A stretch of DNA of 64,000 nucleotides, taken from assembly GCF_019801965.1 (NCBI RefSeq), contig NZ_JAHVIA010000002.1:62001-126000 (forward strand), written 5' to 3'. The notes below the pieces were generated by a model. It worked only from the letters and a program-made list of their open reading frames with translations. It searched no databases and was not told the origin of the DNA. Position 1 is the stretch's first letter. Each line of letters begins with the position of its first letter. Position numbers and translations under genes: made by a program. Positions 34,037 to 43,187 of the stretch are shown piece after piece. This stretch comes from Salipiger bermudensis. Lineage in GTDB: Bacteria > Pseudomonadota > Alphaproteobacteria > Rhodobacterales > Rhodobacteraceae.

Positions 34037-34122
34037 TAGACGGAACGAAAATCCTTACGCGCGGGCGGTCCCGTCCCTGACGGGCCGCCCGATGTAGAGA
34101 CAACGTTCCGACGGAGGACGAC

Positions 34123-34674
34123 ATGGCGACAGACCCCATCGCCGGAGAAATCACCAGCGCCTGCGTGGACAGCCATGGCTCCGCCATCGGCATGCCCCAG
34201 CTCTGCGCTGAGTGGATCCCGAACCAGGTCTTCTGGCTTGTCATCACGCTTGTGGTGATCTTCTTCGTGCTGTCGCGCATCGCTCTGCCGCGGATCGCTT
34301 CGGTCCTGGCCGAGCGCCAGGGCACGATCACGAATGACATCGCCGCCGCAGAGGAGCTGAAGCGCCAAGCCGCCGACGCCGAAGCGGCGTATGACAAGGC
34401 TCTCGCGGATGCCCGTGCCGAGGCTCAGGCCATCGGTCAGCAGACCCGTGAGGACATCAAGGCGAAGCTCGAAGAGGCGACCCGCGAAGCGGACGCCCAG
34501 ATCGCTGCCAAGACCGCCGAGTCGGAAGCGGCCATCGCCGAGATCCGCGCGTCGGCGCTCGCGAATGTCGAGATCGTCGCTAAGGACACTGCGGAGGCCA
34601 TCGTGGCCGCTCTCGGTGGCAAGACGGACCAGGCAGCCATCTCGACGGCTGTCGACAACCGGATGAAAGGGTGA
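34123..34674 (+). CDS. atpF': ATP synthase F0 subunit b' (atpX/atpG type)
   Basis: 183 residues: a single membrane helix ([27 protein letters not shown], about 38-64) and a long charged coiled coil. This is the first of two b-type subunits, as in photosynthetic and other alphaproteobacteria, where b and b' form a heterodimeric stalk. The N-terminus before the helix is about 35 residues, longer than in b, which is typical of b'. Confidence 0.93.
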   Translation: MATDPIAGEITSACVDSHGSAIGMPQLCAEWIPNQVFWLVITLVVIFFVLSRIALPRIASVLAERQGTITNDIAAAEELKRQAADAEAAYDKALADARAEAQAIGQQTREDIKAKLEEATREADAQIAAKTAESEAAIAEIRASALANVEIVAKDTAEAIVAALGGKTDQAAISTAVDNRMKG

Positions 34675-34678
34675 GCCG

Positions 34679-35242
34679 ATGCGCAAGCTGATCATCACCA
34701 GCGCCATTGGCGCAAGCCTTGCCAGCCCCGCGCTGGCGGCGTCCGGCCCGTTCTTCTCGCTGCGCAACACCGATTTCGTCGTGCTGCTCGGCTTCCTGCT
34801 CTTCCTCGCCGTCCTGGCCTACTTCAAGGTCCCGGGCATGCTGGGCAAGCTGCTGGACAAGCGCGCCGACGATATCCGCAACGAGCTCGACGAAGCCCGC
34901 GCGCTGCGTGAAGAGGCCCAGACGCTTCTTGCCTCCTACGAGCGCAAGCAGCAGGAGGTCTCGGCACAGGCAGAGCGCATTGTCGAGAACGCCAAGCAAG
35001 AGGCCGAGATGGCCGCCGAACAGGCCCGCGCGGACCTCAAGGATGCCATCGCACGCCGTCTCGCCGCCGCCGAAGACCAGATCGCTTCGGCTCAGGCATC
35101 GGCCGTGAAGGAAGTGCGCGACCGTGCCGCAGCCGTGGCCGTGGCAGCTGCCCGCGATGTCATCGCGCAGCAGACCAGCGCTGCAGACAAGGACCGGATG
35201 ATCGACGAGTCGATCGCCGAGGTCGGTGCCAAGCTGCACTGA
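34679..35242 (+). CDS. atpF: ATP synthase F0 subunit b
   Basis: 187 residues: a signal-like hydrophobic start ([20 protein letters not shown]), a membrane helix ([23 protein letters not shown]) and a long coiled coil ([33 protein letters not shown]). It pairs with b' in the peripheral stalk. It starts 4 bases after the b' stop and is followed by a terminator, so F1 is encoded elsewhere. Confidence 0.94.
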   Translation: MRKLIITSAIGASLASPALAASGPFFSLRNTDFVVLLGFLLFLAVLAYFKVPGMLGKLLDKRADDIRNELDEARALREEAQTLLASYERKQQEVSAQAERIVENAKQEAEMAAEQARADLKDAIARRLAAAEDQIASAQASAVKEVRDRAAAVAVAAARDVIAQQTSAADKDRMIDESIAEVGAKLH

Positions 35243-35270
35243 CCCGCAAGGTTCCTGAGATTTCGGAAGA

Positions 35271-35294
35271 GCCCGGCCATCTGGTCGGGCTTTT
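35271..35294 (+). terminator. Rho-independent terminator after atpF
   Basis: GCCCGGCC (35271-35278) pairs with GGTCGGGC (35283-35290) with one G-T wobble, followed by TTTT. It closes the F0 operon 29 bases after the atpF stop. Confidence 0.75.
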
Positions 35295-35450
35295 CTGCGT
35301 CTGGTGGTCGGATTTGCGGCACGTGGAACACGGTCGGGGCTTGCCTTGTCGGGATGCCGTCGGCAAGACTTTGCTTGTTGGCGCCCACCAGATACGGTAG
35401 CCCAACCGGGTCCACAGCGGAACATGTGGTCATCAGGACAAGAGGGTAGC

Positions 35451-36260
35451 GTGGCACATATCATCGTCGTCGGGAACGAGAAGGGCGGGGCGGGCAAATC
35501 CACCGTCTCGATGCATGTGGCCACCGCGCTTGCCCGTCTGGGCTACAGGGTCGGCGCGCTCGACCTCGACCTGCGCCAGCAGACCACCGGCCGCTACTGC
35601 GACAATCGTCGCCGCTTCCTCGAGAGCGAGGGGCTCGAACTGCCCAGCCCGCATTACATGGAGCTGCCCCAGGTCGATCCCTCCGAGCTGGCGCCGGGTG
35701 AGAACGCCTATGATCATCGCCTGAGCAAGGCGGTGTCGATGCTCGAGGCCGAGAGCGATTTCATCCTGATCGACTGCCCCGGCTCGCACACCCGTCTGAG
35801 CCAGGTCGCGCATACGCTGGCCGACACGCTGATCACCCCGCTCAACGACAGCTTCATCGACTTCGATCTTCTGGCCCGGATCGACAGCGACGGCGACAAG
35901 ATCATCGGGCCCTCGGTCTATTCCGAGATGGTCTGGAACGCCCGCCAGCTGCGCGCCCAGGCCGGGCTCAAGCCGATCGACTGGATCGTGCTGCGCAACC
36001 GTCTCGGCGCCCAGCAGATGATCAACAAGATGAAGATGGAGAAGGCGCTCGAGCGGCTCTCCAAGCGCATCGGCTTTCGCATTGCGCCGGGCTTCTCCGA
36101 GCGGGTGATCTTCCGCGAGCTGTTCCCGCGCGGGCTGACGCTGCTCGATCTCAAGGATATCGGCGTTAAGCAGCTCAACATTTCCAACGTGGCCGCCCGG
36201 CAGGAGCTGCGCGACCTGATGTCGACGCTCAACCTGCCCGACGTCGAGATCCGCTTCTGA
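35451..36260 (+). CDS. mipZ: MipZ, ParA-like division-site positioning ATPase
   Basis: 269 residues from the GTG at 35451 (VAHIIVVGNEKGGAGKSTVS), with the deviant Walker A carrying the signature Lys (NEKGGAGKS, 9-17), the DLDLRQQTTGRY region and DFILIDCPGSHTRLS as Walker B. MipZ forms a gradient from the ParB-bound poles and inhibits FtsZ away from mid-cell. The start has AGAGGG 5' of it; ATG at 35424 is an alternative. It stands alone after the F0 operon. Confidence 0.93.
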   Translation: MAHIIVVGNEKGGAGKSTVSMHVATALARLGYRVGALDLDLRQQTTGRYCDNRRRFLESEGLELPSPHYMELPQVDPSELAPGENAYDHRLSKAVSMLEAESDFILIDCPGSHTRLSQVAHTLADTLITPLNDSFIDFDLLARIDSDGDKIIGPSVYSEMVWNARQLRAQAGLKPIDWIVLRNRLGAQQMINKMKMEKALERLSKRIGFRIAPGFSERVIFRELFPRGLTLLDLKDIGVKQLNISNVAARQELRDLMSTLNLPDVEIRF

Positions 36261-36267
36261 TCCGCCC

Positions 36268-36825
36268 CTAGCGCAGCCGCCAGGCCAGCGCCGCGACGCC
36301 GATCCCGGAGCTCAGGAGCTCGATGCCGAGAAAGATCCCGAGGATGCCGCCGCCGGCTTCCGGGATGGCGAAGATGATCCAGAGACCGAGCGCCACCGAG
36401 ATCGCCCCGGCAAGCGCCAGCCAGCCCCAGCCGCGCCGCTCGCGCAGGTGAAAGGCGAGCAGGACGCGCAGCAGCCCGACGGCGATGAAGAAGCCCGCGA
36501 TGATCAGCGTCAGGGAGACGATCCCGGCCAGCGGGTTGGCCAGCAGCGCCACGCCGAAGGCCAGCACGAGAAAGCCCAGCAGGCCCGAGACCAGCCGCTC
36601 GGTGCCGGGGCCATCGTAGCGGAACGCGATCCAGAGCTGGAGGACGCCTCCCAGCAGCAGGATGCTGCCGGCAATGGCCACGGCGGTCAGCGACGCGGCG
36701 AAGGGGTTCAGGAAGGCCACGATGCCGCCGACAACCAGCAGCGCGCCGAGAACCAGCAGCCAGCGCCAGTCGGGGCCGAGCGGGCGGCGCGGCGGTGTGT
36801 CGTGTTGGGGCATGGGGCCGGACAT
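36268..36825 (-). CDS. HdeD/DUF308-family membrane protein
   Basis: 185 residues with about six short membrane helices in three hairpins (for example WLLVLGALLVVGGIVAFLNPFAA; LGFLVLAFGVALLANPLAGI). This is the HdeD-like layout, linked to acid or envelope stress in some bacteria; function here unproven. It is convergent with mipZ, 7 bases away. Confidence 0.85.
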   Translation of the reverse strand: MSGPMPQHDTPPRRPLGPDWRWLLVLGALLVVGGIVAFLNPFAASLTAVAIAGSILLLGGVLQLWIAFRYDGPGTERLVSGLLGFLVLAFGVALLANPLAGIVSLTLIIAGFFIAVGLLRVLLAFHLRERRGWGWLALAGAISVALGLWIIFAIPEAGGGILGIFLGIELLSSGIGVAALAWRLR

Positions 36826-36942
36826 GTGTCACTCCTCTGTGCTGCAGGGGTAACCACGCTGGACCGTCCCCGTTCCATCACCATGACGCGAAACGAGATT
36901 GCGCGAAAGAAAAGTCTCCGACTCGCCTATATCGCGAATAGG

Positions 36943-36975
36943 GGCAGGGCCGGAGGGTGTTCCTCCGGCCCTGCC
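36943..36975 (-). terminator. Strong GC hairpin, probable transcription barrier
   Basis: GGCAGGGCCGGAGG (36943-36956) pairs perfectly over 14 bases with CCTCCGGCCCTGCC (36962-36975), loop of 5. It lies 28 bases after the stop of the minus-strand membrane-protein gene. No T-tract follows on either strand, so it may be an attenuated or Rho-assisted terminator. Confidence 0.6.
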
Positions 36976-37002
36976 TGGCGTTTCGTGAGTGTGGCACCGG
37001 GA

Positions 37003-38214
37003 TCATTCGGCCGGGATGGCGATCTCCTCGCGGCGGCCGAAATGCTGGCGGTTCAGCCGTAGCACCAGCCAGACCGCGATGGCCTGCGCGATCAGCGCCA
37101 CGGCGGTCAGGGTCCAGAAGGCGAGGCTGAACTTGTCGACCATGCCTGCGGCCACCAGACCCTTGTTGATGAAGAACTGGAGCATCACCGAGAGCGCCAC
37201 GGCCGGGCAGACCAGGGCGTAGGAGCCGGGCGAGGTCTTGGGGCCGAGCACGAAATCGCGGAAATAGCCCTGGGCGCGCAGCACCGTCATCCCGAGCAGC
37301 AGGAACACCACCTGCACCGAAAGCATCCGGGCTAGGAAGACAAGCGTCTCGCCGGCATTGCCATGCGCGTCGAAGGTGGTGTGCAGCCCGTGTGCCTGCC
37401 TCAGGAACATGATGCCGAGCACCGTCATGATCGGCACGATGATCAGCAGGGTGGGACCGGCTTCGCGCGCCGTGCCGTAGTGCAGCATCGAGCTCAGAGC
37501 GGTGATTGCCGCCATCACGGTGTAGATCATCGCGGTCACGCCGAGGAAGGTCGAGAGCACCAGCGCCGTGCCCACGGTCACCGGGTTGCTGCTCATCGCG
37601 GCGGGGGCGGCGAAGCCCACGGCGACCATGGCGATGGCGAAGGCCGGCAGCAGCTGGGCGAAGGAGTTGTGCGCGGTGACATCGAAGATACCGCCCTTCG
37701 AAAGCACCCGGCTGAGGAAGGCGCCGAGCTGCCGGAAGGCCAGCACGCCGATCAGCGTGAAGGCCACCATGGCGAAGGGGAAGAGGTATTCGACGACCGA
37801 CCACAGGCCGGGCACGAAGACCAGCCCGAGGATGAAACCCACGTTCACCGTCATGGCGAGCGCCAGCGGCATCGCGAGCACCGAGCTCTCGGTGTTGGCC
37901 TGTTTCATCTCCTGCCAGGCGACGGTCTGCTTGAAGGCGCTGAAGCTGCGCAGGTTCCAGATCAGCGACTTGATGTTGAGCACCGCGAAGACCGCGATCC
38001 CGAGCATGGCGACCGCGATCGCCACCTGTTGCGGCAGCGCCCCCTTGGCCCATGCGGCGGCGATGTCCTCGAAGACCGGAACGGCCTGCCCGGGGTGGGG
38101 CACCCAGAACATCAGGTACATGAAGAATGAGACCGCCGTACCGCCCGCGCCCAGCGACGCGAGGAAATAGGTCGGCGAGTAGGTGTCTGCGGGTCGTGCA
38201 AGCGTGCGTGCCAT
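37003..38214 (-). CDS. Multi-pass membrane protein under probable sulfide control
   Basis: 403 residues from the ATG at 38214 (GGGAGG 6-11 bases upstream). About ten hydrophobic helices, starting PTYFLASLGAGGTAVSFFMYLMFWVPH; a repeated AIAMVAVGFAAPAAMSSNPV-type pattern is seen mid-protein. It looks like a member of the membrane family annotated as TsoY in roseobacters (some members are said to be selenoproteins); no in-frame stop is present here, and I recall this name without being able to check it. Function is unknown. Two exact ATTC-N8-GAAT palindromes lie 16-56 bases before the start, as before the sulfide:quinone reductase and SulP genes, so a role in sulfur-compound transport is a reasonable guess. 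Confidence 0.7.
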   Translation of the reverse strand: MARTLARPADTYSPTYFLASLGAGGTAVSFFMYLMFWVPHPGQAVPVFEDIAAAWAKGALPQQVAIAVAMLGIAVFAVLNIKSLIWNLRSFSAFKQTVAWQEMKQANTESSVLAMPLALAMTVNVGFILGLVFVPGLWSVVEYLFPFAMVAFTLIGVLAFRQLGAFLSRVLSKGGIFDVTAHNSFAQLLPAFAIAMVAVGFAAPAAMSSNPVTVGTALVLSTFLGVTAMIYTVMAAITALSSMLHYGTAREAGPTLLIIVPIMTVLGIMFLRQAHGLHTTFDAHGNAGETLVFLARMLSVQVVFLLLGMTVLRAQGYFRDFVLGPKTSPGSYALVCPAVALSVMLQFFINKGLVAAGMVDKFSLAFWTLTAVALIAQAIAVWLVLRLNRQHFGRREEIAIPAE

Positions 38215-38229
38215 GACGGCCTCCCATAA

Positions 38230-38270
38230 ATTCGCTTTACGGAATGTATAATACATTCAAAAAAAAGAAT
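38230..38270. promoter_or_regulatory. Tandem SqrR-type operators
   Basis: Two exact ATTC-N8-GAAT sites, 38230-38245 (ATTC-GCTTTACG-GAAT) and 38255-38270 (ATTC-AAAAAAAA-GAAT). Their inner half-sites also make a 17-base palindrome GAATGTATAATACATTC (38242-38258). The second site has an A8 core. Placement 16-56 bases upstream of the membrane-protein start fits repression of its promoter. Confidence 0.65.
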
Positions 38271-38326
38271 GTCAAAATACTACCGCCCGCGCCAAAAGCG
38301 CGCACCGGCCCGAGAGCCCGCCGGGC

Positions 38327-38342
38327 TTAAGGGCTGGTTAAC
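38327..38342. promoter_or_regulatory. CtrA-type site before the lipoprotein gene
   Basis: TTAA-GGGCTGG-TTAAC, an exact match to the full CtrA consensus TTAA-N7-TTAAC, ending 23 bases before the ATG at 38365. CtrA controls motility and gene-transfer-agent genes in Rhodobacterales. The position would suit an overlap with a promoter. Confidence 0.5.
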
Positions 38343-38364
38343 CAATCCTTGCCTATGTTGCGGC

Positions 38365-38763
38365 ATGAGATGGGTGCTGCTCACGGTGGTTTTGCTGATC
38401 TCCGCCTGCAATATGGGCGGGCCCGGGTTTCGCGGCCTTCCGGCGCAAAAGGTGGAGGTTGAGGGCACGCGTTTCCTTCTACGGGTTAACGGCGCGATGG
38501 CGGAGGCAACGCGCATCAGCCCGGAATTTCCCGCCCGGTTCGAGCCGATTGCCCAGCGGGCGCAGACGGCTGCCTTCCTTCACACCGGCTGCGAGCCCGA
38601 CTGGGTCATTGGCGATCCTGCGGTGCTGGTGATGGGTCTGTCCTGCGATGGCGCGCCGGCGCCGAGCAAGCCAAGGCGGGGCCGGATCTCCTGCGCGATC
38701 TTCAGCGGCTATGCCAGCGCCGGGCTCGGCGGCAGCGCGGAGCTGGACTGCAGGGGATACTGA
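38365..38763 (+). CDS. Putative lipoprotein of unknown function
   Basis: 132 residues from the ATG at 38365: MRWVLLTVVLLISACNMGG, a short signal with lipobox ISAC (Cys at residue 15). The rest has four more Cys (in HTGCEPDW, LSCDGAP, ISCAIFSG and ELDCRGY), enough for two disulfides in the periplasm. It has no recognisable family to me. It lies divergent from the sulfide-type membrane-protein gene, with a CtrA-like site upstream. Confidence 0.75.
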   Translation: MRWVLLTVVLLISACNMGGPGFRGLPAQKVEVEGTRFLLRVNGAMAEATRISPEFPARFEPIAQRAQTAAFLHTGCEPDWVIGDPAVLVMGLSCDGAPAPSKPRRGRISCAIFSGYASAGLGGSAELDCRGY

Positions 38764-38877
38764 GGCTGACTGCGTTGGGGCGAAGCGATCTGCGAGCGCG
38801 CGTTGCGGCGGCGCTGGGGCGAAGCGAACTGGCGGCCTCCGTTGTATCGGCTCCAGCGGTGCGTTCGGAAGGGGCGG

Positions 38878-39360
38878 TCAGGCTGAGCCGCGCGCGGGCA
38901 GCGCCACCGATTTCTCATAGAAGATGCTCGACGGGCTGTCTTCGTAGGTGCCGAAGGGCGGGCGCCGGATGAAGCCCGAGCCCTCGTAGAGCGACACCGC
39001 GGCGGCGAGCTTGTCGCCGGTCTCGAGCCGCAGCATCGGCAGGCCCTCGGCCAGCGCCGCGCGCTCGATATGGCAGAGCAGGCGGCGGGCCACGCCGATG
39101 CCCCGCGCCACCGGCGCCACGAACATCGACTTCACCTCGCCATAGCCATCGCGCCGGGCCAGCGCCGCGCAGCCGAGAAGGTCTCCCCCCTCTTCCTCTT
39201 CGGCGCCATAGAAGGTAATGCCCTCGGCACAAAGCGCCTCGATGTCGAGGTAATGGTTCTCCTCCGGCGGAAACAGTGCGTTCATCAGCGCGTGGCTTTC
39301 GCTCAGCAGCGCCCGGGCGCGCGGGTCGCGGGGCGAGATCGGTCGTATGGCTAGAGGCAT
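38878..39360 (-). CDS. GNAT acetyltransferase
   Basis: 160 residues from the ATG at 39360 (MPLAIRPISPRD). The acetyl-CoA loop is in VAPVARGIGVARRLLCHIE and the C-terminal motif is SLYEGSGFIRRPPFGTYEDSPSSIFYEK. This ending is typical of a group sometimes annotated as putative N-acetyltransferases of amino acids (phosphinothricin-like). It is not part of the RimJ/RimL array at 25632-27812. Convergent with the lipoprotein gene. Confidence 0.85.
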   Translation of the reverse strand: MPLAIRPISPRDPRARALLSESHALMNALFPPEENHYLDIEALCAEGITFYGAEEEEGGDLLGCAALARRDGYGEVKSMFVAPVARGIGVARRLLCHIERAALAEGLPMLRLETGDKLAAAVSLYEGSGFIRRPPFGTYEDSPSSIFYEKSVALPARGSA

Positions 39361-39550
39361 GGGGCAGCTCCTCGCAGGCGCGATGATGAAAAGCGCTAAC
39401 ACGCCATTCGTCAAGAACTCGTTTTCACGGTAACTACGCAATATCTTGTGGATAATGAGCGGCTCTCCGCGATATGCAGCGCAAAGCGTTTGACTCGCCC
39501 CCGGCCGGACAGCGAAAATACCCGATAATCAGGAATCAGGGCAGCCAGAC

Positions 39551-42500
39551 TTGCGATTTTCCCGCCTCAGACTCACGGGCTTCAAGAGCTTCGTCGACCC
39601 CACCGACCTCGTCATTTCCGAGGGGCTGACCGGCGTCGTCGGGCCGAATGGCTGCGGCAAGTCGAACCTGCTCGAGGCGCTGCGCTGGGTGATGGGGGAG
39701 ACCCGCGCCAAGGCGATGCGCGGCTCCGGCATGGAGGACGTGATCTTTGCCGGCGCCTCCTCGCGCCCGGCGCGCAACTTCGCCGAGGTCTGCCTGACCA
39801 TCGACAATTCCGACCGTCTGGCGCCGGCGGGCTTCAACGAGAGCGACCAGCTCGAGATCGTCCGCCGGATCACCCGCGATGTCGGCTCCGCCTACAAGAC
39901 CAACGGCAAGGACGTGCGCGCCCGCGACGTGCAGATGCTCTTCGCCGACGCTTCCACCGGCGCGCATTCTCCGGCGCTGGTGCGGCAGGGCCAGATCTCC
40001 GAGCTGATCAACGCCAAGCCGAAGAACCGCCGCCGCATCCTCGAGGAGGCCGCCGGCATCTCGGGTCTCTACCAGCGCCGCCACGAGGCCGAGCTGAAGC
40101 TCAACGGCACCGAGGCCAACCTGCTGCGCGTCGATGATGTGATCGAGCAGCTCGCCTCGCAGCTGTCGCAGCTCGAGCGGCAGGCCAAGCAGGCGGCGCG
40201 CTACCGTGCCATCGGCACCGACCTGCGCCGCGCCGAGGGGCTTCTGCTCTACCGTCGCTGGAAGGAAGCCGACGAGGCCCGCATGAAGGCCGAGGCCGAG
40301 CACCGCGAACGCGTCACCGCCGCCGCGCAGGCCGAGGGCACTGCCCGCGCCGCCGCCAAGCTGCGGGCCGAGCGCGAGGAGGCGCTGCCGGCCTTGCGCG
40401 AGGAAGAGGCGATCGCGGTGGCGATCCTGCAGCGTCTCGGCGTGCAGCGCGATGCGCTGGCCGACCAGGAACGCCAGGCCGCCGAGACCATCGCCGCGCT
40501 GACCCGCCGCATCGAGCAGATGCGCCGCGACATGGAGCGCGAGGCCGGTCTCAACCGCGACGCCGGCGAGACCATCGAGCGACTCGAATGGGAGGCGCGC
40601 GAGCTCGAGAAGGCCGGCGCCGGCCATGACGAGCGCGTCGCCGAGGCCGCCGAGGCCGCCAGCGAGGCCTCCGCCATGCTGCAGGAGCGTGAGGCGGATC
40701 TCACGCAATACACCGAGGACGTCGCCCGGCTTGCGGCCCGCCACCAGTCGGCGCAGCGCTTTCTCGCGGATGCCCGCCGCATGCTCGAGCGCCACGAGGG
40801 CGAGGCAAGCCGCGCCCGCGAGGCCGTGACCTCTGCCAAGCAGACGCTGGAGGAGTCCACCGACCGCGTCAGCGAGGCCCGCGTCCGCGCCGAGGAGGCG
40901 CAGCACATGGCCGAGCGCTGCGAGACCCTGCTCACCGATGCCGACGAGGCGCGCGCCGACGCCCAGTCGCGCGAGGCCGAGGCACGGGCCGAGCGCTCCG
41001 AGGCGGAGGGCGAGTTCAACGCCCTGCGTGCCGAGGTCACCGCGCTGGCCCGGCTGCTCGACCGCGACACCGCCGAAGGCGGCCAGATCCTCGACCGGCT
41101 GCAGGTGCAGCAGGGTTTCGAGAAAGCGCTCGGCGCGGCACTGGCCGACGATCTGCGCGCCCCCGAGGTCGATGCCGAGGGCCCCTCCGGCTGGACCGTG
41201 CTGCCGCCCTACGATGGCGACCAGCCGTTGCCTCCGGGCGTCACCGCGCTGACCAACCACGTCTCGGTGCCCGAGGTGCTCGAGCGACGCATGGGCCAGA
41301 TCGGCCTGGTCGATTCCGATGACGGCGCGAGTCTGCAGCCGCTCCTGAAGCCTGGCCAGCGCCTGGTAAGCCCGGAGGGCGATCTCTGGCGCTGGGACGG
41401 CTACCGCGCCTGGGCCGAGGATGCCCCCTCGGCGGCGGCGCTGCGGCTCGAGCAGCTCAACCGGCTCGAAGAGCTCAAGCAGGAGATGGCGGCTGCCGAG
41501 GCGCGCGTCGAGGGCATGCGCACCGCCCATGAGGCGCTGGTGATGCGGCTGGCAGAGCTGACCCGTGCCGACAAGGCGGCGCGCGAGGCGCGGCGCGAGG
41601 CCGACCAGCAGCTCAACGAGAGCACCCGCGCGATGAACCGCGCCGAGGCCGACCGCAACCTTGCCGAGGGCAAGCTCGAGAGCCTCGCGATGACCGTGAC
41701 CCGCCACGAGGACGAGGCCACCGGCGCGCGCAAGCAGTTGCTCGAGGCCGAGCGCGCGCTCGAGGAGCTCGACGATCTCGAGACCGCCCGCGCCGAGGCC
41801 GAGGACATCAAGATGACGGTCGAGGCGGCGCGCATGACCATGATGACCCGGCGCTCGGCTCATGACGAGCTGCGCCGCGAGGGCGACGCCCGCAAGGCGC
41901 GCAGCCAGCAGGTCACCAAGGAGCTCTCGGGCTGGCGCCACCGGCTCGAGACGGCGCGCACCCGCTCCGACGAGCTCGAAGAGCGCAAGGCGGCGGCGGA
42001 GGCCGAGCTTCAGAGCGCCTCAGCCGCGCCCGCCGAGCTCGCGGCCAAGCGCGATGAGATGAGCCAGTCGATCGCCGAGGCCGAGGAGCGCAAGGCGGTG
42101 GCCGGCGACGCGCTGGCCCATGCCGAGGCGCAGCTGCGCGAGGCCATCGGCGCCGAGCGCGACGCCGAGCGCAGCGCCTCCGAGGCGCGCGAGGCCCGCG
42201 CCCGGGCCGAGGCGCGGGTCGAGGCGGCGCGGGAGACAGTCGATGCCGCCGCCGAGCGCATCGAGGAGGAGCAGGAGACCACGCCGTCGAAACTGCTCGA
42301 TCGGCTCGAGGCCAACCCCGACGAGATGCCGCCCTCCGACCAGATCGAGGCCGAGGTCAACCGGCTCAAGCGCCAGCGCGACAGCCTCGGCGCGGTGAAC
42401 CTGCGCGCCGAGGAGGACGCCAAGGAGGTGCGCGAGGAGCACGACCAGCTGGTCTCCGAGAAGCAGGATCTCGAGGAGGCGATCAAGACGCTGCGCGCCG

Positions 42501-43006
42501 GCATCTCCTCCCTGAACCGAGAAGGGCGCGAGCGTCTGCTGACCGCCTTCGAGCAGGTCAACAGCAACTTCTCGATGCTCTTCACCCACCTGTTCAACGG
42601 CGGCGAGGCCAACCTGGTGATGGTCGAGAGCGACGACCCGCTCGAGGCCGGTCTCGAGATCATGTGCCAGCCGCCGGGCAAAAAGCTCTCGACCCTGTCG
42701 CTGCTGTCGGGCGGCGAGCAGACGCTGACCGCTCTGGCGCTGATCTTCGCGGTGTTCCTCGCCAATCCGGCGCCCATCTGCGTGCTCGACGAGGTCGACG
42801 CGCCGCTCGACGACGCCAACGTGACCCGGTTCTGCGATCTGCTCGACGAGATGTGCCGCCGGACCGACACCCGCTTCCTGATCATCACCCACCACGCGGT
42901 GACGATGGCGCGCATGGACCGGCTCTTCGGCGTCACCATGCAGGAGCAGGGCGTCTCGCAGCTGGTCTCGGTCGATCTCAAGAAGGCGGAGCGCATGGTC
43001 GCGTGA
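39551..43006 (+). CDS. smc: Chromosome segregation protein SMC
   Basis: 1151 residues. N-terminal ATPase half with RFSRLRLTGFKSFVDPTDLV and Walker A GPNGCGKSN (31-39); long coiled coil rich in Ala/Glu/Arg; hinge around residues 505-620 (ALADDLRAPEV to LWRWDGYRAW); second coiled coil; C-terminal half with signature LLSGGEQTLTALAL and Walker B ICVLDEVDAPLDDAN. It dimerises at the hinge and loops DNA for chromosome segregation with ScpA/ScpB, not seen here. The start is TTG at 39551 because MRFSRLRLTGF is the conserved beginning; there is no ATG near. Confidence 0.97.
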   Translation: MRFSRLRLTGFKSFVDPTDLVISEGLTGVVGPNGCGKSNLLEALRWVMGETRAKAMRGSGMEDVIFAGASSRPARNFAEVCLTIDNSDRLAPAGFNESDQLEIVRRITRDVGSAYKTNGKDVRARDVQMLFADASTGAHSPALVRQGQISELINAKPKNRRRILEEAAGISGLYQRRHEAELKLNGTEANLLRVDDVIEQLASQLSQLERQAKQAARYRAIGTDLRRAEGLLLYRRWKEADEARMKAEAEHRERVTAAAQAEGTARAAAKLRAEREEALPALREEEAIAVAILQRLGVQRDALADQERQAAETIAALTRRIEQMRRDMEREAGLNRDAGETIERLEWEARELEKAGAGHDERVAEAAEAASEASAMLQEREADLTQYTEDVARLAARHQSAQRFLADARRMLERHEGEASRAREAVTSAKQTLEESTDRVSEARVRAEEAQHMAERCETLLTDADEARADAQSREAEARAERSEAEGEFNALRAEVTALARLLDRDTAEGGQILDRLQVQQGFEKALGAALADDLRAPEVDAEGPSGWTVLPPYDGDQPLPPGVTALTNHVSVPEVLERRMGQIGLVDSDDGASLQPLLKPGQRLVSPEGDLWRWDGYRAWAEDAPSAAALRLEQLNRLEELKQEMAAAEARVEGMRTAHEALVMRLAELTRADKAAREARREADQQLNESTRAMNRAEADRNLAEGKLESLAMTVTRHEDEATGARKQLLEAERALEELDDLETARAEAEDIKMTVEAARMTMMTRRSAHDELRREGDARKARSQQVTKELSGWRHRLETARTRSDELEERKAAAEAELQSASAAPAELAAKRDEMSQSIAEAEERKAVAGDALAHAEAQLREAIGAERDAERSASEAREARARAEARVEAARETVDAAAERIEEEQETTPSKLLDRLEANPDEMPPSDQIEAEVNRLKRQRDSLGAVNLRAEEDAKEVREEHDQLVSEKQDLEEAIKTLRAGISSLNREGRERLLTAFEQVNSNFSMLFTHLFNGGEANLVMVESDDPLEAGLEIMCQPPGKKLSTLSLLSGGEQTLTALALIFAVFLANPAPICVLDEVDAPLDDANVTRFCDLLDEMCRRTDTRFLIITHHAVTMARMDRLFGVTMQEQGVSQLVSVDLKKAERMVA

Positions 43007-43049
43007 TCGCGCCCTTGCCGAGGATCAGCGCTGACCCACGGGCCGGCCT

Positions 43050-43082
43050 GCCTCCGGCGGGAGTAGTTTTGACGAAGAGAAG
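43050..43082 (+). repeat. Rhodobacterial 'CCCCCGGAGTATTTTT' intergenic element, plus copy
   Basis: CCTCCGGCGGGAGTAGTTTTGACGAAGAGAAG-type sequence, related to a similar tract at 60391-60415 (GGAGTATTTTTGACGAAGAG). It lies right after smc and faces a second, inverted copy at 43099-43168, so the pair makes a loose inverted repeat between convergent genes. Confidence 0.6.
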
Positions 43083-43098
43083 CCAGGGGCGCCGCGCC

Positions 43099-43168
43099 CT
43101 CGTCTTCTTTGGTTCAAAAATACCTCGGGGGTGAATTGGCCGAAGGCCAAGAGGGGGCTGGCCCCCTT
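43099..43168 (-). repeat. Rhodobacterial intergenic element, minus copy
   Basis: On the minus strand it reads as a GGGGGCCAGCCCCC hairpin, then a second short hairpin (TTGGCCTTCGGCCAA), then CCCCCGAGGTATTTTTGAAC and AAGAAGACGAG. This is the same order as at 46497-46553 and 60351-60419: a GC hairpin, C-run, TATTTTT, then purine-rich AAGAAG. It lies just downstream of the cytosine-deaminase-like gene and may act as its terminator-like end. Confidence 0.65.
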
Positions 43169-43187
43169 CTGCTCCTGCCACCAGGTG

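Noticed and set aside
39536..41941. Long open frame on the minus strand opposite smc
   Set aside because: Shadow of the smc coiled coil; composition is Leu/Gly/Ala/Arg-rich without any fold signature.
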